Positions 10,372-24,081 of a DNA stretch of 64,000 nt are shown piece by piece (positions within the stretch are counted from its first letter, which is position 1; every line of letters begins with the position of its first letter). The notes under the pieces are model-generated. The model was given only the letters and a program-made list of their open reading frames with translations. It had not been told where the DNA came from and searched no databases. A program made the translations under genes and the position numbers. This stretch comes from Virgibacillus necropolis (GTDB taxonomy: Bacteria > Bacillota > Bacilli > Bacillales > Amphibacillaceae): NCBI RefSeq assembly GCF_002224365.1, contig NZ_CP022437.1:1488001-1552000 (forward strand), read 5' to 3'.

Positions 10372-10999
10372 AGCTAGACTTTTTATAAGAAGCAACGTGT
10401 ATAATATTTTTTTTGTATAAATAGGCAACGGTGTTCAACACAGAAACGGGAAATTTTTTAGGGAAATAACTTTTACTGTAGAATGTAAAAAAGACTTTCT
10501 TTAAATCAGTCCACTGGCGACAATCTTTTGTTTGCCTAAACCTAGCAACATCAATTAACTTAATCTTTCCTTCAGGAGTCAGTATTATATTTCGAAGGTG
10601 AATATCTGAAGGGTTTAATCCTGCTTTTCTAGCTAAGGAAAGAGCGTGATCGGTTTCGCTAATTGTTGATTTGGTAAGCGGAATTCCTTGTGTCAAACAT
10701 TCAAATAATGTATATCCTTCAATATAATCGATTAGTAAATAATTATCTCCTGCTTCATATAATGTTGGAAAATAAGGATTCCCTTTAAGAATTTCATATA
10801 TTTCTGCTTCCTCTTTGGCTATACTTGTACAATCTGGGAAGAACACTTTAAGAGCCTTATCAGTAGATTGAATTTTGAAGACAACAGCACTTCTACCTGC
10901 TCCTATGAATTCTAATGCCGAATCTTTTTCTAAGATGGAAATATCATTCTTATCAATTTTCAATTTGATGCTATTTACAAGTTCGACGGTTGAATTCAA
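10370..10999 (-). CDS. Serine/threonine protein kinase-like protein
   Basis: About 209 residues with a small protein-kinase fold. A glycine-loop-like I-G-A-G-R-S-A-V-V-F leads to A-L-K-V-F (invariant Lys). The catalytic loop reads P-S-D-I-H-L-R-N, followed by K-L-I-D-V-A-R-F in place of DFG. It resembles the short bacterial kinases of the YrzF/RIO-like group; the substrate is unknown. An ATG lies 21 bases upstream, but AAAGGGG lies between it and TTG 10999 with good spacing, so the TTG is chosen. No operon partner. Confidence 0.7.
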   Translation of the reverse strand: MNSTVELVNSIKLKIDKNDISILEKDSALEFIGAGRSAVVFKIQSTDKALKVFFPDCTSIAKEEAEIYEILKGNPYFPTLYEAGDNYLLIDYIEGYTLFECLTQGIPLTKSTISETDHALSLARKAGLNPSDIHLRNIILTPEGKIKLIDVARFRQTKDCRQWTDLKKVFFTFYSKSYFPKKFPVSVLNTVAYLYKKNIIHVASYKKSS

Positions 11000-11219
11000 G
11001 TTAACCACCCCTTTCATCAATAATATAGGGTGAAAAGTTTTTACGCTACTAACTTGTACTATTATACGATTGGTTTATAGAAAGAGAACAAAATTAATCA
11101 TCTTCTATCTCATTAGTAGCACGGATAAATTCACATTTACAAGCAGTTATGCCAAAATGAAAGCTAGAAAGCGCATAAATAACAGGTAATCGTTCATAAT
11201 AGATAAAGGAGATTCAACT

Positions 11220-11477
11220 ATGATACATATTACGTTTTATACAAAAGCGAAATGTTCTCTTTGTGATGAGGCCTTATCGTTGGTAGAACTTTTAATAAAT
11301 GATTATTCCTGCACACTTGAAATAAGAGATATTTATTCCAATGAGGAATGGTTAGAGAAGTATCATCTTTCCATACCTGTTATTAGTGTTGATGGCATTG
11401 AATTAAACTGTGAGCAAATTTCTTTTGAATCATTAGATGCAACGTTTAGGGAAGCCCAAAAGAAACATAAGGCTTGA
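11220..11477 (+). CDS. Glutaredoxin-like thiol-disulfide protein
   Basis: An 85-residue thioredoxin-fold protein with a C-S-L-C redox motif at about residues 12-15, the cis-Pro turn S-I-P-V-I, and D-G-I-E-L near the C-terminus. This matches the glutaredoxin 2 / DUF836 group found just before cggR in several Bacillaceae. The partner is unknown. RBS AAAGGAG. Confidence 0.8.
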   Translation: MIHITFYTKAKCSLCDEALSLVELLINDYSCTLEIRDIYSNEEWLEKYHLSIPVISVDGIELNCEQISFESLDATFREAQKKHKA

Positions 11478-11501
11478 ATTATGAATCTGGTATGGTAAAA
11501 T
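11474..11501 (+). promoter_or_regulatory. Candidate promoter of the cggR operon
   Basis: TTGAAT at 11474-11479 and TAAAAT at 11496-11501 are 16 bases apart. They lie about 45 bases upstream of the CggR operator. Confidence 0.4.
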
Positions 11502-11544
11502 TAAATTAAGCAAATAAGTCATTTGCGAATTTTTTTACCGTTAG

Positions 11545-11580
11545 CAGGACAAAATATGACCATCCGGGACTTATTTGTCC
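11545..11580 (+). promoter_or_regulatory. CggR operator
   Basis: Tandem half-sites CAGGAC-N6-TGAC, then CATC, then CGGGAC followed by TGTCC. This agrees with the Bacillus CggR consensus (CGGGAC-N6-TGTC-N4-CGGGAC-N6-TGTC) and sits 20 bases before cggR. CggR bound here blocks transcription until fructose-1,6-bisphosphate accumulates. Confidence 0.8.
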
Positions 11581-11599
11581 GATAAAAAGGAGTAACTTT

Positions 11600-12619
11600 A
11601 TGCAATCATTAGTTGATTTGCAAAAAAAAATCTTTCCGGACCTTTTGGAAGTAATGAAGCAAAGATATGCAATCCTGCATACGATTAACCTTTTTCAGCC
11701 AATCGGCCGAAGGAGCTTATCAGATCGCGCCAAGATGACAGAACGAACGGTTCGTAGTGAGGTTGAATTTTTACAGAAGCGCCAGATGATTGACGTTTCA
11801 GGAAAAGGAATGCGTATTACAGAAGAAGGGAAAGGTATACTCAGTGAATTAGCTGTGTTTATGAAAGATATCACAGGGTTAAGTGGTTTAGAAACACAAT
11901 TGAAGGATAAATTGAATGTAGAACAAGTGATTGTAGTTCGCGGTAATAGCGATAACCAAGACCAAGTAAAACTAGAAATGGGAAAAGCAGTTGTAAATCA
12001 TTTGCAATCACATGTATCTACTAAACAAACCATCGCTGTTACTGGTGGTACAACGATGGCCGCTGTTGCGCATGTGATGTCACCATTTGAGAAAGCGGAC
12101 GATTGTTTGTTTGTTCCTGCTCGAGGTGGTATTGGTGAAAGGGTAGAAAGTCAGGCTAATACGATTGTCGCAGAAATGGCAAAACGTACGAATAGCGATT
12201 ATCGAATGTTGTATGTACCTGATCCATTAAGTGAACTATCATACCAAACGATGTTAAAAGAGCCATCTATCCAAGAGATAACAAAGCTGATTCGCTCTAC
12301 CGATGTAATTTTGCATGGAATTGGTGATGCATTAACAATGGCAAACCGTAGAAAATCAAATGATGAACTTATTCGTCAGCTTGAAAAAGAACACGCTGTC
12401 AGTGAAGCTTTTGGTTATTATTTTAATAGTTCTGGTGATGTTGTTCACAAAGTACGAACAATAGGGATTCAATTGGAGGATCTAATGTCGGTTAATCAGG
12501 TTGTGGCAATTGCTGGTGGCAGTTCAAAAGCCAAGGCCATTACATCGTATTTTAATCAGGGAAAAGCGGATTTATTCATTACGGATGAAGCAGCTGCAGA
12601 GGCAATCATTCATGGTTAA
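11600..12619 (+). CDS. cggR: CggR, central glycolytic genes regulator
   Basis: A 339-residue SorC-family repressor. The N-terminal winged helix contains R-R-S-L-S-D-R and T-E-R-T-V-R-S-E-V; the sugar-phosphate-binding domain contains V-T-G-G-T-T-M-A-A-V and G-I-G-D-A. It represses its own operon (gap, pgk, tpiA, gpmI, eno), and its operator is visible just upstream. Confidence 0.95.
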   Translation: MQSLVDLQKKIFPDLLEVMKQRYAILHTINLFQPIGRRSLSDRAKMTERTVRSEVEFLQKRQMIDVSGKGMRITEEGKGILSELAVFMKDITGLSGLETQLKDKLNVEQVIVVRGNSDNQDQVKLEMGKAVVNHLQSHVSTKQTIAVTGGTTMAAVAHVMSPFEKADDCLFVPARGGIGERVESQANTIVAEMAKRTNSDYRMLYVPDPLSELSYQTMLKEPSIQEITKLIRSTDVILHGIGDALTMANRRKSNDELIRQLEKEHAVSEAFGYYFNSSGDVVHKVRTIGIQLEDLMSVNQVVAIAGGSSKAKAITSYFNQGKADLFITDEAAAEAIIHG

Positions 12620-12655
12620 ATCCTTTCAATAAAGATTTTGACAAATTAATTGTAA

Positions 12656-13680
<1,025 letters not shown>

Positions 13681-13681
<1 letters not shown>

Positions 13682-13946
13682 GGAAAAGCGAAAGCGCCCG
13701 TTTAGCGACTTATGGACTGCGCCCGTGCAACACGGGTGGTTCGATGTTGCCACGCAAAGTGGCGGTTTTAATCGAACATACCTACGCAGGAGATAAAGGA
13801 AACATGCCCCTGCAAACGGGGTATGTCGACGCCTGAGCGACAGCCCGGGTTTAGTCGACCTTCCTTTGTAGCGAACCGATGTTGACTTATCGTACGGAGG
13901 TGAGGGAAGTCCACTAGTCGCTGGGCACTGGAGCTAGACAGAAAGT
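13681..13946. repeat. Intergenic repeat, family C (copy 2) inside the glycolytic operon
   Basis: A GC-rich block that starts right at the gap stop codon with GGAAAAGCGAAAGCGCCCG and ends CTGGAGCTAGACAGAAAG. It contains several nested inverted repeats (for example CCCGTG/CACGGG and GCCACG/CGTGGC-like). The end motif is shared with 4778-4900. It occupies most of the 385-base gap between gap and pgk; the remaining 120 bases hold the pgk leader. Confidence 0.6.
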
Positions 13947-14066
13947 TCATATATACTGGAGGGGGAACTTTTTCCTCCTCTTTTTCTTATATGACTAACT
14001 GTTGTAATCTTGGGGAAAACAAACAAGTAATACATAATTTAAATCACAAGGGAGGATTTTTTAAGA

Positions 14067-15248
14067 ATGAATAAAAAAACTCTGAAAGACCTTGATGTAA
14101 AAGGAAAAAAGGTTTTTTGTCGTGTTGATTTTAACGTGCCAATGGCGAATGGCGAGGTAAGTGATGATACACGGATTAAAGCTGCTCTTCCAACGATTGA
14201 GTACTTAACAGAACAAGGTGCTATTCTTATTTTGGCTAGTCATCTTGGACGGCCAAAGGGAGAAGTAGTAAAAGATTTACGACTTGATCCTATTGCGAAA
14301 CGTTTGAGTGATTTAATCGGAAAAGATGTCACGAAAACCGATGCAGTTTTCGGTAAAGAGGTAAATGAAGCTTTATCACTACTAAGTGATGGCGATATTT
14401 TATTAATCGAAAATGTACGATTTGAACCGGGTGAAGAAAAAAATGATGAAAAGCTGGCTCAAAGCTTTGCAGATATGGCAGATTTATATGTGAATGATGC
14501 GTTTGGTGCAGCTCATCGTGCTCACGCATCAACAACTGGTGTAGCAGAAAAGCTACCAGCTGCTGCTGGGCTTTTAATGGAAAAAGAGCTTGATGTTTTA
14601 GGAAAAGCATTAGAAAATCCGGAGCGCCCGTTTACTGCAATCATTGGTGGTGCAAAGGTGAAAGATAAAATTGGTGTTATTGACCATTTACTAGATAAAG
14701 TGGATAACCTATTAATTGGTGGTGGGCTTGCCTATACATTTATTAAAGCGCAAGGTCATGAAATCGGACAATCCCTACTAGAAGAGGATAAAATCGATGT
14801 GGCGAAACAGTTTATGGAAAAGGCGAAAGAAAAAGGTGTTAATTTTATAATTCCTGAGGATGCCATAGTTGCAGATGAATTTGCAGAGGATGCCAATACC
14901 AAAATTGTTGCTATCGATGAGATACCAAAGGACTGGGAAGCACTCGATATCGGGCCGAAAACACGTGAAACGTTTAGTGAGATTGTAGCGGATTCAAAGC
15001 TTGTGATTTGGAACGGACCTATGGGTGTATTCGAATTCAATGCTTTTGCAGGTGGAACACAAGCGGTTGCAGAAGCATTAGCAGAGACAAACGGGTATAC
15101 TGTAATTGGTGGCGGTGATTCTGCTGCAGCTGCCAGCAAATTTGGTTTTGCTGATCAAATGGATCATGTATCAACTGGTGGCGGAGCGTCACTAGAGTTT
15201 ATGGAAGGTAAGGAACTTCCTGGTGTACAAGCTTTAGATGAAAAATAA
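14067..15248 (+). CDS. pgk: Phosphoglycerate kinase
   Basis: A 393-residue enzyme that transfers phosphate from 1,3-bisphosphoglycerate to ADP. The N-terminal substrate motif R-V-D-F-N-V-P, then S-H-L-G-R-P, and the C-terminal nucleotide loop G-G-G-D-S-A-A-A are all present. RBS GGGAGG. tpiA follows after 18 bases. Confidence 0.97.
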   Translation: MNKKTLKDLDVKGKKVFCRVDFNVPMANGEVSDDTRIKAALPTIEYLTEQGAILILASHLGRPKGEVVKDLRLDPIAKRLSDLIGKDVTKTDAVFGKEVNEALSLLSDGDILLIENVRFEPGEEKNDEKLAQSFADMADLYVNDAFGAAHRAHASTTGVAEKLPAAAGLLMEKELDVLGKALENPERPFTAIIGGAKVKDKIGVIDHLLDKVDNLLIGGGLAYTFIKAQGHEIGQSLLEEDKIDVAKQFMEKAKEKGVNFIIPEDAIVADEFAEDANTKIVAIDEIPKDWEALDIGPKTRETFSEIVADSKLVIWNGPMGVFEFNAFAGGTQAVAEALAETNGYTVIGGGDSAAAASKFGFADQMDHVSTGGGASLEFMEGKELPGVQALDEK

Positions 15249-15266
15249 ATTGAATGAGGTGAGACG

Positions 15267-16021
15267 ATGCGCAAAAAAGTAATTGCTGGAAACTGGAAAA
15301 TGAATAAAGTGTTAGCAGAAGCGGAACAATTCGTTCAAGAGGTTGTAAAAACAGATCCAACTGATCAAGACGTCGAAGCAATTGTCTGTGCTCCTTTCCC
15401 TTTTTTGGTACCACTAGTTGAGCAAACAAAAAATACTTCTGTGAAAATTGCTGCTCAAAATATGCATTTTGCGGAAAACGGTGCATTTACAGGTGAAGTA
15501 AGTCCTGTAATGCTCAAGGATTTAGGAGTGACACATGTTGTTATTGGTCATTCGGAACGCAGAGAACATTTTGCTGAAACAGATGAAACGGTAAACAAGA
15601 AAACACATGCAGCGTTTGATCACGAATTGACACCAATTGTATGTGTCGGTGAAACACTTGATCAACGCGAGGCGAACGAAACAATGAACCATATTGAAAA
15701 ACAAATTCGCGCTGGATTAAAGGATTTAACTGAAGAACAAATTACTAAAACAATTGTTGCCTATGAACCAATCTGGGCAATTGGAACTGGCAAAACAGCT
15801 TCAAGCAGTGATGCAAATGAAGTGTGCCAGCATATTCGCACGGTTATTGAAAAACTTTCATCAAAAGAAACGGCTAACCAAGTGGTCATCCAATATGGTG
15901 GCAGTGTAAAGCCAGCAAACGTCGACGAGTTACTAGCACAATCTGATATTGATGGGGCACTGGTAGGCGGAGCAAGCCTTGAAGCTGAATCATTTATCCA
16001 GCTTGTGGAGGCCGGTAAAAA

Positions 16022-16025
<4 letters not shown>
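15267..16025 (+). CDS. tpiA: Triosephosphate isomerase
   Basis: A 252-residue TIM barrel. G-N-W-K-M-N is at residues 8-13, the catalytic His is in V-I-G-H-S-E-R-R, the catalytic Glu in [11 protein letters not shown], and Y-G-G-S-V is present. The stop overlaps the gpmI start by 4 bases. Confidence 0.97.
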
Positions 16026-18860
<2,835 letters not shown>

Positions 18861-18874
18861 GTCATTTTGTTGAT

Positions 18875-18906
18875 TAGAGGCAGATTAAAATCTGTCTCTT
18901 TTTTTT
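18875..18906 (+). terminator. Terminator of the glycolytic operon
   Basis: AGAGGCAGATT pairs with AATCTGTCTCT and is followed by eight T residues, shortly after the eno stop. Confidence 0.9.
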
Positions 18907-19120
18907 GCCGTTTTTCGAATGATGGACAGTGAAATATAGGCTTTAGATCATATTTTATGGAAGTTGGATCGTAAAATACACTGATCGGATCGTATTTTTA
19001 AATTTTGGACGTTATTTTTTACATGCTCGACAGTGAACAAACTTATAATCACACTTAAAATGCATAATACATCCTTCTCCATGAATAGTATCTAAAAAGT
19101 GGAGTAGAGGACGTGAATCG

Positions 19121-20086
19121 ATGGCACAGAAGGTCTTATTATTTGGTGATATTGGTATTGATGACACAGTTGCTTTAATTTATGCCCATCTAAACGATCA
19201 AATAGATGTAGTAGGGGTGGTAGCAGATTATGGAAATGTTCCACGAGATAAGGCGTTAGCAAATGTTAGGTATATTAAAGAGCTATTTAATATTCCAGAA
19301 GAACTTGCCATAATTAGCGGGGCTGAGCTTCCAATGACAGGGGAAATACCAAAGTTTTTCCCGGAAATCCATGGTGAATATGGACTTGGGCCAATTATTC
19401 CTCCAAATGCAAATGACGATTATGAAATTGAAAACTTTTTTCAGATTGTAACTATTATAGAGAAATATCAGGATGAATTAGTTATCGTTAATATTGGCAG
19501 ACTTACCTCGCTTGCTACCATGTTTATTTTATATAAGTCCTTGATGAGTAGTATAAAAGGTTTCTATATTATGGGTGGCGCATTTTGGGTCCCAGGTAAT
19601 GTAACAGCTGTATCAGAGGCCAATTTTTATGCGGATCCTATCGCTGCAAAGATTGTTTTGGACAACGCTCATAACGTAACGATTATTCCTTTGAATGTCA
19701 CCCTGCAAGCAATCGTAACCCCGCAGATGGTAGATTATATAGCGAACATTGGGAAGGCAAAGATTATCAAGCCTTTACTAGATTATTATTATGATTTTTA
19801 TAAAAGTCGTAATCCCTCTATTCAAGGTAGTCCGATGCATGATGTTCTGACTCTGATGGTTCCAATACATGAGGACATGTTGACGTTTGATATGCTTCCA
19901 GTTCAAATTGTTCAGGGAAAAGAAGGAGTTGCAAGAGGCCAGAGCATTGCGGATATTCGTCCATACATAAAGAATGGAATTGTTGGAGAGCAAAAACATC
20001 GAATTGCTTTTGGTTTGGACTACAGGAAATTTTATATTGAATTTATGTCTGTTATGACGGGGGGAAAGCGTAGGGGCGCTAATTGA
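19121..20086 (+). CDS. Nucleoside hydrolase (IU-NH) family protein
   Basis: A 321-residue protein of the inosine-uridine preferring nucleoside hydrolase fold, which cleaves N-glycosidic bonds of nucleosides. Near the N-terminus it reads L-F-G-D-I-G-I-D-D, where most members have D-T-D-P-G-I-D-D, so the first Asp of DxDxxxDD is Phe. M-G-G-A-F, N-F-Y-A-D-P-I-A-A and a C-terminal M-H-D-V-L are kept. Activity is therefore uncertain. Monocistronic. Confidence 0.8.
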   Translation: MAQKVLLFGDIGIDDTVALIYAHLNDQIDVVGVVADYGNVPRDKALANVRYIKELFNIPEELAIISGAELPMTGEIPKFFPEIHGEYGLGPIIPPNANDDYEIENFFQIVTIIEKYQDELVIVNIGRLTSLATMFILYKSLMSSIKGFYIMGGAFWVPGNVTAVSEANFYADPIAAKIVLDNAHNVTIIPLNVTLQAIVTPQMVDYIANIGKAKIIKPLLDYYYDFYKSRNPSIQGSPMHDVLTLMVPIHEDMLTFDMLPVQIVQGKEGVARGQSIADIRPYIKNGIVGEQKHRIAFGLDYRKFYIEFMSVMTGGKRRGAN

Positions 20087-20188
20087 GGATAGCAATCGTT
20101 ATTCCAATATATCAATCTTCGCCTCATTTTATCGACCTACACATAGTAAGAATCTGTTACCATAGTAGAAAAGTAGTTTATCAATGGG

Positions 20189-20794
20189 GTGGTCACGCTG
20201 GATATTTTAAAAGCAATTAAAGAAAGAAGATCGATACATAGTTTTAAAAATGAAGAAGTACCATCGGCCCAACTGAAAGAAATCTTTACTTACGGCTCGT
20301 ATGCACCGACACACTATATGAAAGAGCCATGGGAAATAAAACTTTACCAGGAGCAAGGAAAAATAAAATTCGTTGATTATATTATTGAAAGCTATCAACG
20401 AATTGGGATGTTAAAAAAGAATCAGGACCCAAAAACAATAAAAATGACAGACTCCATGAAGAAATTTTTATTACAGATTCCGCATCATGCATTGATTTAT
20501 TATAAAAGTGAATCTGATCCAATTCGTATGGAAGAGGAAGTTGCAGCCGTTCATGCATTTATCCAAAATGTGCAATTGGCTGGATGGGAGTTTGGTGTTG
20601 GAATGCTTTGGACAATTACACCATTTATGCACGACCCAGAATTTGTTGAAGCAATAGGTTTAAAAAAAGACGAGCACAAAATAGCGGCAGTCTTGCAAAT
20701 CGGTTACCCAAAGAGTATTCCCAGAAATAAAGGTAGAACACCTATTGAACAAAAGTTAGAAGTAATAAGAGGGGACAGTCCCCCACCGCTTTAA
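20189..20794 (+). CDS. Nitroreductase family protein
   Basis: About 201 residues, FMN-dependent nitroreductase fold, with the N-terminal R-R-S-I-H-S-F motif and the FMN-contacting region around A-P-T-H-Y. The substrate is unknown. The start is unclear: GTG 20189 lies within the only ribosome-site-like stretch (GGGGTGG), which would suit CTG 20198 better. The last residues (R-G-D-S-P-P-P-L) are encoded by the left arm of a large palindrome, so the C-terminus has probably been replaced by a repeat. Confidence 0.8.
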   Translation: MVTLDILKAIKERRSIHSFKNEEVPSAQLKEIFTYGSYAPTHYMKEPWEIKLYQEQGKIKFVDYIIESYQRIGMLKKNQDPKTIKMTDSMKKFLLQIPHHALIYYKSESDPIRMEEEVAAVHAFIQNVQLAGWEFGVGMLWTITPFMHDPEFVEAIGLKKDEHKIAAVLQIGYPKSIPRNKGRTPIEQKLEVIRGDSPPPL

Positions 20795-20822
20795 CGCTTT
20801 AGCGTGGTGGGGGACTGTCCCC
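20771..20822. repeat. Long palindrome between nitroreductase gene and ptsI
   Basis: Arms at 20771-20790 and 20801-20822 (GGGGACAGTCCCCCACC / GGTGGGGGACTGTCCCC) pair almost fully, with one bulge. Each arm also contains the smaller palindrome GGGGACAGTCCCC. No T-run follows, but it sits between convergent genes and may stop transcription. It overlaps the last codons of the nitroreductase gene. Confidence 0.8.
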
Positions 20823-20826
20823 TATT

Positions 20827-22536
20827 TCACGTTATCTCCTTCACAAATGCTACGACTTCATCTGCAGTACCCATAGACAGCAATGTTTCTTTATGGGATT
20901 GCATATCTTCTTTCGATAACTGACGTAGCTGTGTTCTTGCTTGCAAAATGGATGTTGCACTCATGCTGAATTCGTCTAATCCAAGTCCAAGTAAAATTGG
21001 AATTGCTATTGGATCGCCAGCCATTTCTCCACACATGCCTACCCATTTACCTTCACCATGGGCCGCTTCAATTACGTTATGGACCAAGTTTAAAATTGCA
21101 GGATGGTATGGTTGATACAGATAGGAAACCTGTTCATTCATCCTGTCAGCAGCCATGGTATATTGAATTAAATCATTTGTACCAATGCTGAAGAAATCTA
21201 CTTCTTTTGCAAATTGTTTAGCAGTTACGGCAGTAGATGGAATTTCGACCATGATACCAACCTCGATTTGATCAGAAACAGCCACACCCTCATTTGACAG
21301 GTTATTTTTTTCATCCAACAAAATTTCTTTAGCTTGTCTAAACTCTTCAAGTGTTGCAATCATTGGGAACATAATCTTTAAGTTACCATAAACGCTTGCG
21401 CGAAGTAGCGCACGTAATTGAGTGCGGAATATAGACTCATTTTCTAAGCAGAATCGAATTGCGCGAAAGCCTAAAAATGGATTCATTTCCTTAGGGAGAT
21501 CTAAGTAACTTAATTCCTTATCTCCACCTATATCTAATGTACGAACGACAACTGGTTTATCGCCCATCTTTTCAAGTACGGATTTGTATGCATCATATTG
21601 TTCGTCTTCAGTTGGAAGTTCGCTTTTTCCCATGTATAAAAATTCTGTCCGATAAAGTCCGATTCCTTCTCCACCATTATTTAACACACTTTCTACATCT
21701 TCAGGTGTTCCGATATTAGCTGCCAGTTCTACTTGTTTTCCGTCTGAAGTTACAGATGCTTCGTCCTTCATTTGCGCCCATACAGCTTTTTGTGCTTCAT
21801 GCTCTGCCTGTTTTTCCCTATATGAGTTTATCTCATCCTCACTTGGATTAATCAACACGACGCCATTCATACCATCAACGATTACAATGTCGTTTTGTTT
21901 GATCGATTGGGTACTATCTTTTGTACCGACTACAGCCGGAATCTCAAGTGACCTCGCCATAATAGCGGAATGAGAAGTCCGTCCGCCGATGTCTGTTGCG
22001 AACCCTTTTACAAACTCACGATTTAATTGTGCTGTATCGGATGGCGTTAAATCATGTGCGATGACAATAACTTCCTCATCTATTAATGCTGGATCAGGAA
22101 ACGTTACATTTAATAGATGTGCCATTACGCGTTTTGTTACATCTTGAATATCAGCAGCACGTTCGCGCATGTATTCGTTATCCATATTTTTAAACATGTC
22201 GATAAACATGTCAGCTGTTTCCTTTAAAGCACCTTCAGCCATTTCGTTATCAGTTGTAATTTTTTCTTTGATGGGCTTGATTAATTCAGGGTCACTTAAC
22301 ACAAGGAGGTGTGCTGAAAAAATTTCGGCATGCTCGTCCCCAATTTCTCTTTTTGCGTGTTCTTTAATTTTTTCTAACTCGGCTTTTGACTTTTCTAATG
22401 CTTGATCTAGTCTGTTGATCTCTTCGTTCGGATTATCTATTGTCTTTTTTTCAAAGGTTAAATCAGGTGTTACCAGTTGATAAGCCTTTGCGATTGCTAT
22501 TCCACTTGAAGCGGCTATTCCTTGTATTTGTGTCAT
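20827..22536 (-). CDS. ptsI: PTS enzyme I
   Basis: A 569-residue phosphoenolpyruvate-protein phosphotransferase, first step of the sugar PTS, which phosphorylates HPr. The active-site His is in [12 protein letters not shown], and the PEP-binding domain contains G-I-G-L-Y-R-T-E-F and M-C-G-E-M-A. It stands alone; no ptsH or ptsG is adjacent, unlike in B. subtilis. The RBS for ATG 22536 is weak (AAGGGTTGG). Confidence 0.96.
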   Translation of the reverse strand: MTQIQGIAASSGIAIAKAYQLVTPDLTFEKKTIDNPNEEINRLDQALEKSKAELEKIKEHAKREIGDEHAEIFSAHLLVLSDPELIKPIKEKITTDNEMAEGALKETADMFIDMFKNMDNEYMRERAADIQDVTKRVMAHLLNVTFPDPALIDEEVIVIAHDLTPSDTAQLNREFVKGFATDIGGRTSHSAIMARSLEIPAVVGTKDSTQSIKQNDIVIVDGMNGVVLINPSEDEINSYREKQAEHEAQKAVWAQMKDEASVTSDGKQVELAANIGTPEDVESVLNNGGEGIGLYRTEFLYMGKSELPTEDEQYDAYKSVLEKMGDKPVVVRTLDIGGDKELSYLDLPKEMNPFLGFRAIRFCLENESIFRTQLRALLRASVYGNLKIMFPMIATLEEFRQAKEILLDEKNNLSNEGVAVSDQIEVGIMVEIPSTAVTAKQFAKEVDFFSIGTNDLIQYTMAADRMNEQVSYLYQPYHPAILNLVHNVIEAAHGEGKWVGMCGEMAGDPIAIPILLGLGLDEFSMSATSILQARTQLRQLSKEDMQSHKETLLSMGTADEVVAFVKEIT

Positions 22537-22668
22537 AAACTATTTGTCCAACCCTTCGACATTTATTTCATATCCTATGTCCATTTTACCTCGAAAAACC
22601 CAATTGTTTCAAGGGATTAAGCTAGCAAATAACTGGAAAAGCGCATGGAAACGCTTACCAGGAAAAAA

Positions 22669-23586
22669 TTAACTCATTTGATCGCGCAACCAATGGAATA
22701 TAAGCGTAAACACTTCTTCTTTGTTTAATTCATTCAATAATTCATGCCGACCACCATGGGAAAACATGGTGGCAATATTTTCAAGCCCAGCTTTTTCGTA
22801 TAATTCCGCTGTTTTCCAAACACCTTTCCCGTAATCACCCACAGGATCTGCATCACCGCTAGCTAAAAGCATTGGCAAATCTTTACGAATCGCCTCATTG
22901 CGTCGCGCGTCTTGAATCATGCTAATTCCGTCCAATAGGTCGTAGTAGAATCTTGCAGTCGGAACAAATCCACAATACGGATCATCCGTGTATGATTGGA
23001 TCATTGCCTTATCTCGTGTTAGCCAGTCATAGGAGGTATTCTTATCATCCACACGTTTGTTGTAAGAGCCAAATGTCAACGTGTTCATCAGTTTTGTTTC
23101 TTCTTTTGGCGGTAAAGCAGATGCTAGCTGTTTACCGACTTGAAAGCGGGCCTTAGGGGTATAGCCAGTTCCAGAAAGAACAACGCCGTCAATTTCCTGA
23201 CTATAACGTTGAATATACGAACGCGCCAAGAATGATCCCATGCTGTGCCCTAAAATGAATAATGGCGTGTCAGGATATTCCTTTTTTATTTCCATTGTAA
23301 CTTCATAAAGGTCATTTGTTACTTTTTCAAACCCTTTTTCTGCTGCGAAATATCCAAGTTTACCTTGTTTTTCACCCGTTTTTCCGTGCCCACGGTGGTC
23401 ATTCCCATAGAGGAAAATATCGTTTTCTAACAAATATTTAGCGAACGTATCGTATCGATTAATGTGCTCTACCATACCATGTGCTAGCTGAACGATAGCT
23501 TTTGGCTTCTGATTTTGTTTATACCATTTTTTTACATATACTTCGACATCATCGTACATGGATATCCAAAATTCTTTTTCCATCAT
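22669..23586 (-). CDS. Alpha/beta hydrolase, monoacylglycerol lipase-like
   Basis: A 305-residue serine hydrolase. The oxyanion H-G-M-V-E-H, the G-N-D-H-R-G-H-G segment typical of monoglyceride lipases, the nucleophile in G-H-S-M-G-S and the C-terminal His in G-G-R-H-E are seen. No signal peptide. Two ATG codons are adjacent behind AAGGAGAG; either may be used. Lysophospholipid or monoglyceride is the likely substrate class. Confidence 0.85.
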   Translation of the reverse strand: MMEKEFWISMYDDVEVYVKKWYKQNQKPKAIVQLAHGMVEHINRYDTFAKYLLENDIFLYGNDHRGHGKTGEKQGKLGYFAAEKGFEKVTNDLYEVTMEIKKEYPDTPLFILGHSMGSFLARSYIQRYSQEIDGVVLSGTGYTPKARFQVGKQLASALPPKEETKLMNTLTFGSYNKRVDDKNTSYDWLTRDKAMIQSYTDDPYCGFVPTARFYYDLLDGISMIQDARRNEAIRKDLPMLLASGDADPVGDYGKGVWKTAELYEKAGLENIATMFSHGGRHELLNELNKEEVFTLIFHWLRDQMS

Positions 23587-23753
23587 CTACTCTCCTTTTT
23601 GTTAAGTAATTATTCTTCTATCATAAAGTGAAATAAGTGTTTCGTCCAAAATATAGTGATTTCATTAAAATAAACTTGCTAAATAAACTGAAATTATGCT
23701 AAAGTACAGATAGGTATTTGTACGTTTTCTGATGATGGGGGTGTCGTAGTAAC

Positions 23754-23987
23754 ATGGCTGATTTAGTAAATATTATATTAGTAATAGATGCAGTAGTTTT
23801 GATCGTTTTAGTTGTTTTACAATCAGGTAAAAGTGAAGGACTTTCTGGTGCAATTTCTGGTGGTGCTGAACAATTATTTGGTAAACAAAAAGCTCGCGGT
23901 GTTGATTTAATCCTACACCGAGGTACCGTTATAACTGGTACTTTGTTTTTCGTGTTAGCTTTCTTAAGTGCATATGTATTACAATAG
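23754..23987 (+). CDS. secG: Preprotein translocase subunit SecG
   Basis: A 77-residue membrane protein with two hydrophobic segments (about residues 4-22 and 56-76) around the conserved [16 protein letters not shown] loop. It is part of the SecYEG channel and heads the secG-est-rnr-smpB-ssrA arrangement. A CCCTTATCAC/GTGGTAAGGG hairpin follows at 23997-24023, without a clear T-run. Confidence 0.93.
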   Translation: MADLVNIILVIDAVVLIVLVVLQSGKSEGLSGAISGGAEQLFGKQKARGVDLILHRGTVITGTLFFVLAFLSAYVLQ

Positions 23988-24081
23988 ACAATTAGACCCT
24001 TATCACGTTTTTGGTGGTAAGGGATTATTTATGTTCAAGGGGATATCATAAAAGTACAGGTATTAAAGGAGATTACTAATC

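Noticed and set aside
14329-15139. Long minus-strand open frames opposite pgk and other glycolytic genes
   Set aside because: Antisense frames of highly conserved genes; no initiation signals and no recognisable protein family.
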